This document shows, piece by piece, positions 17,245 to 26,202 of a stretch of DNA of 64,000 nucleotides. The notes beneath the pieces are model-generated. The model made no database searches. It was given only the letters and a program-made list of their open reading frames with translations, and was not told where the DNA came from. Numbering within the stretch: the first letter of the stretch is position 1; each line of letters starts with the position of its first letter. The position numbers were made by a program, and so were the translations under genes. The DNA comes from Amycolatopsis xylanica (GTDB lineage Bacteria > Actinomycetota > Actinomycetes > Mycobacteriales > Pseudonocardiaceae): positions 558,001 through 622,000 of the forward strand of contig NZ_FNON01000002.1 of NCBI RefSeq assembly GCF_900107045.1, in the 5' to 3' direction.

Positions 17245-17445
17245 CTAGTCAGAATCCTTCGGCGGCCTGCCCGGACCTCGCATCTTTCCCACATCCTTCG
17301 GCAGCCTGCCCGCCTCCGCCAAAGCCCGGCGGAGGAGGAACTCGAGATGCGCGTTCGTGCTGCGCAGCTCGTCCCCCGCCCACCGGGCCAGAGCGTCGTG
17401 TACCGCCGGATCCAGGCGCAAGAGGATCTTCTTGCGCTCTGTCAC
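17245..17445 (-). CDS. Small RHH-like protein coupled to SPFH gene
   Basis: A 66-residue basic protein: TERKKILLRLDPAVHDALARW followed by a helix (STNAHLEFLLRRALAEAG) matches the strand-helix-helix pattern of Arc/CopG proteins, with a PGRPPK basic tail. The GTG start overlaps the SPFH stop by 4 bases (GTGA), so it is translated with the SPFH protein. It may bind DNA as a dimer. Its target and its link to the membrane protein are unknown. Confidence 0.65.
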   Translation of the reverse strand: MTERKKILLRLDPAVHDALARWAGDELRSTNAHLEFLLRRALAEAGRLPKDVGKMRGPGRPPKDSD

Positions 17446-18329
17446 TGGTACAAAGACCCCGCGTTGACGACGGGCTGCGTGGAGCGATCACCACACAACA
17501 CCACCAGTAGGTTGCTGACCATCGCGGCTTTGCGCTCCTCGTCCAGCTCGACGACCTCCTGCTCGGAGAGGCGCTGCAGCGCCAGTTCGACCATACCGAC
17601 CGCGCCTTCGACGATCTTCGTCCGCGCCGCGACGACCGCGCCGGCCTGCTGACGCTGCAGCATCACCTGGGCGATCTCCGGCGCGTACGCCAGCCGCGTG
17701 ATGCGCGATTCGATGATCTTCACGCCCGCCGATTCGACCCTGGCCGCGATCTCGGCCGACATCTTCGCGGTGATCTCCTCGGCGTTGTCACGCAGCGAGA
17801 GCTTGTTCTCCTCGTGCGCGTCGTACGGGTAGCTGCCCGCGATGTGCCGCACGGCCGTCTCGGCTTGGATGGCGACGAACGCGCCGAAGCTGTCGACCTC
17901 GAACAGCGCCTTCGCGGTGTCCTCGACTTGCCAGACGACCACGGCCGCGACCTCGATCGGGTTGCCGTCGGCGTCGTTGACCTTGGCCTGCTCGGTCTCC
18001 AGGTTGCGGATCCTGGTCGAGATCGGCCGCCGCACGGTGAACGGGTTGACCCAGCGGAGCCCGTCGGCGCGGATGGTGCCCTGGTAGCGGCCGAACAGCT
18101 GCAGCACCTGCGCCTGCCCCGGCGCGACCATGGTCAGGCCTCTGGTGCAGAACAGCGCGACGCCCGCGATCACCCCGCCGATCACGGTCGTGACGACGTT
18201 GACCTGCGCGGCGATCAGCAGCACGCCGCCGGCCATGACGAGGATCGCCAGCCCCAGCGCGGGCAGGCCCGGCATCCCGGCCGCCTGACGTTCGTGGATC
18301 TGCGGGCGCGGCATCGAAACCTGGCTCAT
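17442..18329 (-). CDS. SPFH/Band 7 domain membrane protein
   Basis: A 295-residue stomatin/flotillin-type protein. Two hydrophobic segments at residues about 22-62 anchor it. They are followed by the characteristic GLTMVAPGQAQVLQLFGRYQGT entry to the SPFH domain, then WVNPFTVRRPISTRIRNLE, DGNPIEVAAVVVWQVEDTAKALF, and a C-terminal coiled region ending in ALQRLSEQEVVELDEERKAAMV. Such proteins form oligomeric scaffolds that organise membrane proteins or proteases. The N-terminus MSQVSMPRPQIHERQAAGMPG matches actinobacterial members. It forms a two-gene operon with the small RHH-like protein. Confidence 0.9.
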   Translation of the reverse strand: MSQVSMPRPQIHERQAAGMPGLPALGLAILVMAGGVLLIAAQVNVVTTVIGGVIAGVALFCTRGLTMVAPGQAQVLQLFGRYQGTIRADGLRWVNPFTVRRPISTRIRNLETEQAKVNDADGNPIEVAAVVVWQVEDTAKALFEVDSFGAFVAIQAETAVRHIAGSYPYDAHEENKLSLRDNAEEITAKMSAEIAARVESAGVKIIESRITRLAYAPEIAQVMLQRQQAGAVVAARTKIVEGAVGMVELALQRLSEQEVVELDEERKAAMVSNLLVVLCGDRSTQPVVNAGSLYQ

Positions 18330-18365
18330 GTCTTCATCCCCTCAGTTGGTGATAGCAAAGTGATA

Positions 18366-18720
18366 TCACTTTTTCGGGGAACGCGCGAGCCAGGGTCCGC
18401 AACAGAGGAGTCCGAAGAGTGCCGCGATGGCATGACCGGCCATCGTGATGATGGCTTCGGCAGCAAGTGCGCGCTGATCGCCCACATCACCGGCAGCTCG
18501 GTGAGCAACATGTCCCACGAAGAAGACGCCCGCCGTGCGGCGTGCCTTGAAACGCCGCTCGAGCGGCGCGACCAGCACTGTGAAGATCAAGAAATACGGC
18601 AGCCAAAGAAGGTGAACGGGGTGCCGCGCGGCGTCGGGACGAGCCTGGCGAGACGTGGGCGTTCCAGCTGGTCGAGCACCTGTTCAGCGTGGCCGCTTCC
18701 ACTGTGAATCCACTGTGATG
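18366..18720 (-). pseudogene. Frameshifted remnant of a rhomboid-like membrane protein
   Basis: Protein-like pieces occur in successive minus-strand frames with no usable single frame. One frame reads LWLPYFLIFTVLVAPLERRF then RRTAGVFFVGHV. A second frame continues as ATELPVMWAISAHLLPK. The C-terminal piece AGHAIAALFGLLCCGPWLAR returns to the first frame and ends properly. The APLERR...R.A.VF..GHV..T.LPV pattern is that of actinobacterial Rhomboid_2-type proteins, in which the middle is longer, so a deletion and at least two frameshifts are inferred. Sequencing error cannot be excluded, but the missing middle argues for real decay. Confidence 0.5.
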
Positions 18721-18913
18721 CCACCCAGCAGGAGGACGTTATCTGTGGGGCCTATCACGCACCGACAGAAGGAGTAGTTATTCTTCACCCGTCCGGGGGA
18801 CCCTGGGATCTTGGTTAATTTTCTCCTAACTACTCCCAAGCACCGGTGTTTTTCGATAAAAAGGCGTATTGCGCCCGCAGCAGCGATGACCCGTCGGCTG
18901 GAAAGGACTCCGC

Positions 18914-19423
18914 GTGAAGCACGAGGTGTCGGTTTCCGAGTTGCTCGCGCGCGAAGGCTGGGCGCAGGTGCCACCGCCGCCGCCTTCGCGGTCACGCTGG
19001 CGGGTGATGGCCGTGATGGTCGCCGTCGTCATGGGCTGCGGCACGGCCGCCGTGCTGGTCGGCCTCGGCTCGGCCTCCGAGCAGGCCGACAGCAAAGAGC
19101 ACATCACCATGGTCGAAATGCCGTCGAGAACCTCGGGTGTCGCCGGCGGCGACACCACCTCGACCACCGAGACCACCGTGACGGACGACAACCCGACCGG
19201 CGCCGGGCATGGCTCCGGCCCCAGCAGCACCCACTCCACGTCGTCGAGCAGCCCGGTCACCACGACTTCGACGCCGACGAGCGGCACGCCGACCACGGGC
19301 TCCACCAGCCCGCGCAGCGATGACCCGTCGACCACCGGCTCGACGACGCCCTCCTCGCCGAAGCCGCCGACGCCCACGACGACCACGTCCAAGCCCTGCA
19401 TCCTCTGGCCGCTGTTCTGCTGA
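18914..19423 (+). CDS. Single-pass membrane protein with Ser/Thr-rich extracellular tail
   Basis: A 169-residue protein. A cytoplasmic N-terminus (MKHEVSVSELLAREGW) and a proline run are followed by one transmembrane helix at about residues 30-52 and then an extracytoplasmic tail of more than 100 residues dominated by Ser, Thr, Pro and Gly. The tail ends in the hydrophobic SKPCILWPLFC. The GTG start has GAAAGGA seven bases upstream. The two terminal cysteines are notable in an otherwise Cys-poor protein and could form a disulphide. No domain is recognised. Confidence 0.65.
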   Translation: MKHEVSVSELLAREGWAQVPPPPPSRSRWRVMAVMVAVVMGCGTAAVLVGLGSASEQADSKEHITMVEMPSRTSGVAGGDTTSTTETTVTDDNPTGAGHGSGPSSTHSTSSSSPVTTTSTPTSGTPTTGSTSPRSDDPSTTGSTTPSSPKPPTPTTTTSKPCILWPLFC

Positions 19424-19427
19424 GACC

Positions 19428-19477
19428 GGGATAAAGCGGGCTTAACTCCACTGCGGGATAAAGCCCGCTTTATCCCG
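19428..19477. repeat. CGGGATAAAGC inverted repeat, copy 1
   Basis: CGGGATAAAGCGGGCTT pairs over 17 bases with AAGCCCGCTTTATCCCG, and the right half is itself a near-perfect palindrome. It lies between convergent genes. A second copy is at 63072-63129. A bidirectional terminator function is likely. Confidence 0.8.
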
Positions 19478-19488
19478 GGGTTGCCTGG

Positions 19489-21231
19489 TCAGCGGGCGAG
19501 CGGGATCCCGGTACGCGGCCGGGGGCTCGGGCTCGGCGCGGTCCACGCCTGCATCATCTCGGCGTAGCGCGGCGAATTCCGCAGCAGATCCTCATGACGG
19601 CCCAGCGCGGTTTCGCGGCCGTCCATCACCAGGACACGACGCGCGCGCAGCGCCGACGAAAGCCGGTGCGCGATGACCAGCAGCGCCCCGCCGCGTGCGG
19701 CGAAGGCCCGTTCGACCCGAGCCTCGGCCCGGGGGTCCAAATTGGACGTCGCCTCGTCGAGCAGCACGATCCGCGCGGGCGTCACGTAGACGCGAGCGAG
19801 TGCGAGCAATTGCGCTCCACCTGCGGAAACCCCTTCGCGGCCATGGCCGATCTCGCCGTCGAGCCCGCCGAGCCGGTCCACCAGATCACCGGCGCCGACG
19901 GCGTCCGCCGCGTCGAGCAGCTCGTCATCGGTCGCGTCGGGGGCGAACAGGGCGAGATTGTCGCGGACGGTCCCGGCGAAGACGTACGCCTCCTGCGGGA
20001 TCAGCGCGATGAGCCGATGCCGCAGCTCGGCCGGGGTGTCACGCACCGGCGCTCCGCCGAGCAGCACGCGGCCCTCCTGCGGTTCGAGCATGCCGGTGAT
20101 CAACCCGGCCAATGTCGATTTGCCAATACCGGACGGCCCGACGACCGCGAGGTGGTCACCGGGGGCCAGGTCGAGGTCGAGCCCGCGCACGATCGGCTCG
20201 GCGTGCTCGCCCCAGCCGAAGGTCAGCTCACGCACGCTGACCACGGCGTCGGCGGGCTCGTCGCGGCCGTCGACCGGCTCCGGGATCTCCGCGGTCTCGG
20301 CCAGCCGCCGCAAGGCCACCAGCAGTCTGAGCACGACGGTCGCGGCCGTCGCGGCGAGCCCGCGCAGCGCGGGCTGCATGGTCGTCGCCAGGTAGACGAG
20401 CGCGCCGAGCGCGGCGCCCGCGGTCAACGTCCCGGCGGCGACCATGCCGGGTGCGACCAGCAGAGCCAGCAGCAGCGGCAGGAAGCCGCCGATCGAGATC
20501 ACGAGCGTCCGCAGCGCGCTGGACCTGGCTACCGCCATGGCCGCGGCCGCCTGCGCGTCGACCGTCTTGTGCAACGCCATCACCGCGGTCGATTCCGCGC
20601 CGCACGCGACGACGTCACGCATGCCGGCGAGCGTGGTGCCCGCGGTCTCGGCGGTGCGTTCGTCGGCCAGCGCGAGCGCGCGCTGACGACGGGCCAGCGA
20701 AGGCAGCAGGCAGGCGAAGATCACGATGGAGCCGAGCACCGGCGCCGCGACCAGCCAGGCGAGCCCGCCCGCGATGGTGAAGAGACCGGCGAGCGCCGCG
20801 AACGTCGTCACGACCATGCCGCGGGCCTGCACGAGCAGCCCGGCGGTGGCGTCGCGGACGACCTCGACGTGCTGGGTGATCCGGGCGACGCCGCTCGCGT
20901 CCGGCTGGTTGCGCGGCGGCGCCGGGTCGTGCAGCACCCCGCGCACCACGGCCTCGACCAGCGCGTCGCGCAGCGGCTCGACCACCTTGCCGAGCTGCTG
21001 CCACACCAGCCGCGAGCCGAGCGCGCCGAGCAGCGCGACCGCGCCGAACACGGCGAGCCAGGCCATACCGACCAGCGGCTCGCCGACGCCGAAACCGCGG
21101 TCGACGGCCAGTTCGACCAACCGGCCCGAGAAGAACGCGGGCACACCTTCGAGTACCGAGCAGCCGAGCAGGATCAGACCGCCGCGCCACTGCTTGCCGA
21201 GCGCGGAGCCGTAAAGCTGGTGAACGGTCAC
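19489..21231 (-). CDS. ABC transporter, fused permease/ATPase (RamB/AmfB-like position)
   Basis: A 580-residue half-transporter and the second of two, expected to heterodimerise with the preceding one to export the modified lanthipeptide. A membrane domain of about six helices comes first, then an ATPase domain with Walker A VVGPSGIGKSTL, a signature region degenerate to VSAGGAQLLALARV, and Walker B IVLLDEATSNLD. The GTG start overlaps the upstream ABC gene by 4 bases. Gene order LanKC, precursor, ABC, ABC equals ramC-S-A-B. No peptidase C39 domain is present, so leader removal must be done by a protease encoded elsewhere. Confidence 0.88.
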   Translation of the reverse strand: MTVHQLYGSALGKQWRGGLILLGCSVLEGVPAFFSGRLVELAVDRGFGVGEPLVGMAWLAVFGAVALLGALGSRLVWQQLGKVVEPLRDALVEAVVRGVLHDPAPPRNQPDASGVARITQHVEVVRDATAGLLVQARGMVVTTFAALAGLFTIAGGLAWLVAAPVLGSIVIFACLLPSLARRQRALALADERTAETAGTTLAGMRDVVACGAESTAVMALHKTVDAQAAAAMAVARSSALRTLVISIGGFLPLLLALLVAPGMVAAGTLTAGAALGALVYLATTMQPALRGLAATAATVVLRLLVALRRLAETAEIPEPVDGRDEPADAVVSVRELTFGWGEHAEPIVRGLDLDLAPGDHLAVVGPSGIGKSTLAGLITGMLEPQEGRVLLGGAPVRDTPAELRHRLIALIPQEAYVFAGTVRDNLALFAPDATDDELLDAADAVGAGDLVDRLGGLDGEIGHGREGVSAGGAQLLALARVYVTPARIVLLDEATSNLDPRAEARVERAFAARGGALLVIAHRLSSALRARRVLVMDGRETALGRHEDLLRNSPRYAEMMQAWTAPSPSPRPRTGIPLAR

Positions 21232-22895
21232 GAGTCGTCCTCCGTGAACACCGCGCGATACCCCGGTTCCCGCATCAGCGCCCGGTGCGGCGCGACCGCG
21301 CGCACCCGGCCGTCTTCCAGCCAGGCGACGAGATCGGCGCGGGCCGCGGTCGTCGCGCGGTGCGTGACCACGATGCGCGTCCGGCCGGGCAGCGCGCTCT
21401 CGATCGCCTGCTCGACGGCCGCTTCGGTGACCGTGTCGAGGCTGGCCGTGGCGTCGTCGAGGATGAGAACCCTGGGGTTGTGCACGATCGCGCGCGCGAG
21501 GCCGAGCCGCTGCGCTTCCCCGCCGGAGAGCGGGGTTTCGGTCAGCGGCGTGTGATAGCCGAGCGGGAGGCGGACGACGACGTCGTGCACCTGCGCGCGG
21601 CGGCAGGCGTCCTCGACCGCGCCGTCACCGGCCCATGAGCCGTAGCCGACGGCGTCGGCGACGGTGGTGCCGAGCAGCGCGGGCCGTTCGAAGGCGTAGC
21701 CGACGACCGCACGCAGTTCTTCGGTACGCAGCCGGCCAAGCTCGACGCCGTCGAGCAAGACCTGGCCGCGGTCGGGCGACCTGAGCCCGCCGATCACCTC
21801 GACGAGCACGGACTTGCCGGAACCGGACCGGCCGACCACCGCGAGGTAGGTCCCGCCGAGCACGGTCAAGTCGAGCTCTTCGAGCGCGCCGGCGACCGTG
21901 ACCTGGTGCAGTTCGACGGTTCCCTGGCCGTTTTCCGGACGTTTCGTGCCGGGTTCCGGCACCGGGGAATCGAGCACCTCGGCGAGCCGCTCGCCGCACG
22001 AGCGGGCGCGCGCGAGGGTGGTGAGCAACGGGATCCGGGTGATCATGGCCATCCCGAGCGCCACGTAGCCGAGGGTGGCGAGCACGTCGCCGATGGTCAG
22101 TCTTCCTTGCAGCACCCCGAATCCGGCGGCCGCGAGCGCGCAGATCTCGACGGCGGGGATGAGCAGCGACGAGCGCCAGACCATGCGCGCCTGCGTGCGC
22201 CACATGCCGCGTCCGGCGCCGCTCAGCTCGGGCAGCGGGCGGAGCACGCGATCGGCCTCTCGGTCGGCGATACCGGCGGCGGCGATCGTGCGCAGTCCGC
22301 CGACCGCGTCGAGCAGCCTGGCGGCGATCTCGCCGGAGACCCGTTGGTAGGTAAGGACATCGTCGGCGGTGTGCTTGAGATGGGAGCGCGCGAGCACCAG
22401 CGCGAACGGGATGCTGCCGAGGAACACGGCGGCGAGCCGCCAGTCGAGCAGCGCGAGCAGCGTCACCGCGCCGCCGGAGATGAGCACGGCGGTGCAGAGC
22501 TGAATGACGATCGTGGCGATGGCGCCGGCGCCGGTGCAGTCACTCGTCAGCCTGCTGATGGCGTCGCCCTCGGCGAACGGGGAGCGGGTGCCGAGCGCGA
22601 ACAGCCGATCGGTGAGCTTGCGGCGCAACCAGGCGGTCGCGGAGCTGGTGACCCGGATGGACCAGATGCCCCCGATCACGTCGGAAAGGATTTCGGCCGC
22701 GCCGAGGGTGAGCAACCAGAGGACTTCGGGCCAGCTGGGCCTGCCGGCGACGGCGGCGTCCACGGCGGCCGCGAGCGCGCCGGGCAACAGCAGCCCGGCC
22801 GCGGTGGCGACGAGTGAGGCGAAAACGATGAGGAAGAGGCGGGTCCGATCGAGCCAGGCGACCTCGGCGAGCAGCCGATCACCGGGTCTCGTCAT
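21228..22895 (-). CDS. ABC transporter, fused permease/ATPase (RamA/AmfA-like position)
   Basis: A 555-residue half-transporter and the first of the pair. The membrane domain spans about residues 20-290, followed by Walker A VVGRSGSGKSVL, a canonical-like signature LSGGEAQRLGLARA and Walker B VLILDDATASLD. Compared with its partner this one keeps a better signature motif, as often seen in asymmetric heterodimeric exporters. The ATG at 22895 is selected because GAGAGG lies seven bases upstream; a TTG at 22910 is the upstream limit. A GC-rich hairpin separates it from the precursor gene, so its expression may be lower than that of the peptide. Confidence 0.88.
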   Translation of the reverse strand: MTRPGDRLLAEVAWLDRTRLFLIVFASLVATAAGLLLPGALAAAVDAAVAGRPSWPEVLWLLTLGAAEILSDVIGGIWSIRVTSSATAWLRRKLTDRLFALGTRSPFAEGDAISRLTSDCTGAGAIATIVIQLCTAVLISGGAVTLLALLDWRLAAVFLGSIPFALVLARSHLKHTADDVLTYQRVSGEIAARLLDAVGGLRTIAAAGIADREADRVLRPLPELSGAGRGMWRTQARMVWRSSLLIPAVEICALAAAGFGVLQGRLTIGDVLATLGYVALGMAMITRIPLLTTLARARSCGERLAEVLDSPVPEPGTKRPENGQGTVELHQVTVAGALEELDLTVLGGTYLAVVGRSGSGKSVLVEVIGGLRSPDRGQVLLDGVELGRLRTEELRAVVGYAFERPALLGTTVADAVGYGSWAGDGAVEDACRRAQVHDVVVRLPLGYHTPLTETPLSGGEAQRLGLARAIVHNPRVLILDDATASLDTVTEAAVEQAIESALPGRTRIVVTHRATTAARADLVAWLEDGRVRAVAPHRALMREPGYRAVFTEDDS

Positions 22896-22948
22896 CTGAG
22901 AACCTCTCAAGAAGGTGCCGTTACGCTTTTACTTAAAGCAGAATGAAG

Positions 22949-22987
22949 GCGCGGGAGCGGCGCACTTGGCCTGTGCCGCTCCCGCGC
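22949..22987 (-). terminator. Hairpin between lanthipeptide precursor and exporter genes
   Basis: GCGCGGGAGCGG and its complement CCGCTCCCGCGC form a long stem with a small internal loop around GCAC/GTGC. It sits 18 bases after the precursor stop. A partial terminator or mRNA-stabilising hairpin here would raise precursor levels over exporter levels. Confidence 0.6.
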
Positions 22988-23005
22988 CGGTTACCTACAC
23001 CAGGA

Positions 23006-23155
23006 TCAGTGGCAGGTCAGCAGCGAGATGGTGCTGTTGGTGCAGGAGGCGAGCAGCGACAGGTTGCTGGGCTCGCCGCCACCGTGACCACTGTGACCCA
23101 TGCCCTCGGACAGCTCGGGGGTCTCCAGAGCCTGCAGGTCGAGAACGAGTTCCAT
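23006..23155 (-). CDS. Class III lanthipeptide precursor (SapB/AmfS-like)
   Basis: A 49-residue peptide with a leader LDLQALETPELSEGMG like the LFDLQSMETP leader of RamS. After a Gly/His linker comes a C-terminal core with two Ser/Cys modules. The second, STISLLTC, is the canonical S-x2-S-x3-C labionin or lanthionine motif. The first, SNLSLLASC, is S-x2-S-x4-C, one residue longer than in SapB. The dehydrated and cyclised product is expected to be amphiphilic and surface-active or morphogenetic. The ATG has GGGA upstream and follows the LanKC stop by 37 bases. No cleavage site can be named with certainty. Confidence 0.9.
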   Translation of the reverse strand: MELVLDLQALETPELSEGMGHSGHGGGEPSNLSLLASCTNSTISLLTCH

Positions 23156-23192
23156 GGTGGTTCCCTTCGTTGATCCTTTTTTCCACCGGCCA

Positions 23193-25748
23193 CTATTGGC
23201 CGGCAGTTCGGGGGGACGGGGTGCCGCTGAAGAACGGCAGCACGGGTTTCCCGTCCAATGTGGCCGCGAGCGCGAGAAGCACGCCCGCTCCACCGGTGTG
23301 GAGATCCATCGACAACCGGAGCAGCTGGTTGCCGGGGAAGGCCAGGCCGCCCTTGTACGGCAACGCGTACCAGGACAATCTGGACAAGTGCAGGTCGACG
23401 GCGTCGCGTGAGCCGCCGGTGGCGTCCATGGCCAGCGCCGTCATCAGGCCACACCGGCCGAGCACCAGCCCGGGGTGGATGACGAACTCGCCGCGGCAAG
23501 CCATCCGCAGGCCGGGCATGCTCTCGAGACTTTCCGACTCGGGCGCGTGCCTGGCCAATTGTTCGGCGACCATCAGAATGCCCGCACTGCCGACGCCGAC
23601 ATAAGGCAGCGTACGCCTTTCGCCGTCACGGACCTGAAGTGATCCGTCATCGGTCGTCGCGCATTCTTCGAGATCGCGTTTCAAAGCTTGATCGGCGAAA
23701 GCGAGCCAGGCCTTTTCGCCGGTCCGTTCGTACAGCCGGATGAACAGCAGAGCCGATCCGGACCAGCCGTTCATCAACCCGGCTCGACCGAATTTTCCTG
23801 GTGGCTCAGCGACTTCCAGTGCCTCGGCAAGCTTAACAGCCGTGTTGAGCGCCTGCCTGCCGAACTCGTTGTCGCCTCGCGTGGTCGCGAAGTGAAGCTG
23901 GGTGAGACCGATTCCCGCGAGCCCGCCTTCGAGCGCGTGGTCCTTGGTCTCGTCCACCATTTTCGCCGACCACGCCAGCAGTTCACTCGCCTGCTCGGTG
24001 TACCCGAAGTTTTCGAGCACAAACGCGATTCCGTGCGTTCCGTCATAGAAACCCGGACGATTCGGCGGTTCGCGGTTGAGCGACTCGATCAGCCATTTCT
24101 CGTGCTCGGGATACCGGCCGGCGCCGGCGGCGTCGAGCGCGTGGAGTACGCCCGCGGCGCCGTAGCCGAAGCACGCGCCACCGACGCGGAACTGCTCGAT
24201 GTCACCGGGGAAGAGCCGGTCGTGCCGCTCCGGGGTCGCGCTGGCGAGAATGGCCGCGGCGATCCGCTTGCGCACGACGGTCCAGTCGGGTTCGGACTGG
24301 TCGAGCTCGTTGGCCACGCTGACCGACGGCTGGGCGTCATGCCTGGCGAGACCGTCGAGGATCACCTGGCCGTACTCGTCCGGGAGGTGGAAGCGCCGGA
24401 GCACGAAGTCGACCAGCGACGGAAGCTTCGCGGGCAGCAGTTCGAGCAAGGTGTTGATCGGCAGGAACATCCACAGCCGCAAGGCCGCGAGCGCGTGTCC
24501 GTCGATGTCGAAGCCAGAGCGGTCGGCGGGAGCGCGGAAACCGGGCGCGCCGAGCGCGGGCCGTCCGGAGCTCGCCACGTCGAAGGCCATCTCGAAGTCG
24601 ATGAGCGAGATCGCGTCGTCGTGCTCGCCGTCGATCATGATGTTGAGCGGATGCAGGTCGCCGAAGACGATGCCACGCTCGTGGATGGCGCCGACCAGCG
24701 TCTCGACGGCGTTGATCACCTTGAGCGCGCGGTCGCGGTAGTCGAGCAGGTCCTGTTCGGACTTGTCCCGCCTGGTGAGCGGGTAGTTGCGGGCTAGCCA
24801 GTTGCCCAGCGAGTCGCCCACCACGTACTGCATGGCGAGGAAGTGGTGTTCCCAGACGGTGAAGTGCTCGTACACCTCGGGTATGCCTGGGATGCCGGCT
24901 AGTCGCTCGAGCACGTCCTTCTCGCGCCGTAGGCGGGTGACCGCGTCGATCAGGTCGCGGTCGAGGCCTGCGTGCGGGCGGGCCTCCTTGACGACGACCT
25001 CGAGCCCGTCCGACTTGCGATCGGCGACGTAGACCCCGCCGCCGTTCGAGAAGTGCATGGAGCTTTTCACCTGGTAGGGGAATTGCGAAGGATCGCCGCT
25101 CTTGCGAGCCTCCCAGTGCGGCACCAGGCAGGCAGGTAGCTCGACCCAATCGGGGAAGGAGAAGGTCGGCTCCCGCTTATCGGGAACCAATGTGCCATCC
25201 GGGCGCTGAATGGCGAGCACCCGGCCGCCATCCTTCTCGACCCACTGCTCGGTATAACCGCCGTAACGCACATAGAGTGGCCCCTCCGCGTAGCGAAGAT
25301 CACTCAGGATATATGCGCCGTGCTCACCCTTGAGCTCCTGGGAAAGATCAACAAGAAGCCGTTCCAGCTCGTTGTTGTCCGCCGGATAAATAGTGATCAG
25401 CTTGCCGCTGCCCTCGCGCGGGGCGTATTTGGAATTCCGCGCGAGCAGGATGGCCTTGCTGCGCAGGTGCTTGAAGGCCACCTCGTGCTCGACGCAGTAC
25501 GCGTGCACCTTCGTGAGCACCCGCTCCGCGTTGTCCAGACCAGCGGAAATGTGGATTTTCCAGCCCTGCGCTGGCAAAAACTTGGCGTCGGGGTCGAGCG
25601 TACGCCAGATGCCGCGGTCGTACGACGTCCACCCGGACGCAGGCAGCGGCAAGAGACCGGTGAAGTCCTCCTCCGGCATCCCGGATTCTCGCTGCTCGTC
25701 GAAGAACAACGGATCCGCGAAGCAAAACGCTTCGTACCGGAGATCCAT
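23193..25748 (-). CDS. Class III lanthipeptide synthetase LanKC
   Basis: An 851-residue three-domain enzyme that phosphorylates Ser/Thr of the precursor, eliminates phosphate and forms (methyl)lanthionine or labionin rings. The N-terminal lyase region covers about residues 1-230. The Ser/Thr-kinase-like domain shows the catalytic loop VFGDLHPLNIMID (Asp364) and a DFE in place of DFG (LIDFEMA, about residue 382). The C-terminal LanC-like domain has FYDGTHGIAF and GLMNGWSGSALLF but not the zinc-binding CHG set, as expected for class III. The ATG at 25748 is preferred to the upstream open frame to 25835. It heads the operon; no ramR-like regulator is adjacent. Confidence 0.93.
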   Translation of the reverse strand: MDLRYEAFCFADPLFFDEQRESGMPEEDFTGLLPLPASGWTSYDRGIWRTLDPDAKFLPAQGWKIHISAGLDNAERVLTKVHAYCVEHEVAFKHLRSKAILLARNSKYAPREGSGKLITIYPADNNELERLLVDLSQELKGEHGAYILSDLRYAEGPLYVRYGGYTEQWVEKDGGRVLAIQRPDGTLVPDKREPTFSFPDWVELPACLVPHWEARKSGDPSQFPYQVKSSMHFSNGGGVYVADRKSDGLEVVVKEARPHAGLDRDLIDAVTRLRREKDVLERLAGIPGIPEVYEHFTVWEHHFLAMQYVVGDSLGNWLARNYPLTRRDKSEQDLLDYRDRALKVINAVETLVGAIHERGIVFGDLHPLNIMIDGEHDDAISLIDFEMAFDVASSGRPALGAPGFRAPADRSGFDIDGHALAALRLWMFLPINTLLELLPAKLPSLVDFVLRRFHLPDEYGQVILDGLARHDAQPSVSVANELDQSEPDWTVVRKRIAAAILASATPERHDRLFPGDIEQFRVGGACFGYGAAGVLHALDAAGAGRYPEHEKWLIESLNREPPNRPGFYDGTHGIAFVLENFGYTEQASELLAWSAKMVDETKDHALEGGLAGIGLTQLHFATTRGDNEFGRQALNTAVKLAEALEVAEPPGKFGRAGLMNGWSGSALLFIRLYERTGEKAWLAFADQALKRDLEECATTDDGSLQVRDGERRTLPYVGVGSAGILMVAEQLARHAPESESLESMPGLRMACRGEFVIHPGLVLGRCGLMTALAMDATGGSRDAVDLHLSRLSWYALPYKGGLAFPGNQLLRLSMDLHTGGAGVLLALAATLDGKPVLPFFSGTPSPRTAGQ

Positions 25749-26202
25749 ACCAGCCCTTTCCCCGCCCCTTAGCCAAGCGGTCAGAGCCGCTCGATGACGA
25801 GGAATATTCCCGCACGGCGGAGGCTTCCCGGCCAATCCGCCAACTCGGGGGTTCAGTTGGGCTGATCAGGGTAGACAAGAATGCCCACTACCCATGAGTA
25901 CATTGCACTCAGTAATAAATGACAGATCCACAACCACCCGGACGGGGTGTAACAAAACGAAATCAAAGGCCCATCAGGCCCATACGGTCATAAGGAATAA
26001 CGGGATACCGAATTGACAGAACGCCATTAAGACCGGTTTGTGATTTATTTACAGCATAGCGCTCAACCTGCACGTTCAGTCTCCCGTGCCACTGCATGAG
26101 AAGACGCCCGCGCGAGGCGCCGGACACACCCGCCGGCGGTCGGCCACCGAAGGCCGTCCGGCCTAGTAGTACTTTGACCCCGAAGTGGCAAATGGAGGAA
26201 CT
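25749..26202. other. AT-richer divergent region upstream of the lanthipeptide operon
   Basis: About 450 bases with markedly lower GC around 25890-26060. It must hold the operon promoter on the minus strand. On the plus strand a TTGACA at 26013-26018 is visible but without a good -10 at normal spacing. A short hairpin (CACCC/GGGTG) lies near 25940-25955. No gene is supported. Confidence 0.5.

Noticed and set aside
26013..26018. TTGACA as -35 of the small membrane-protein operon
   Set aside because: No acceptable -10 hexamer is found at 16-19 bases.
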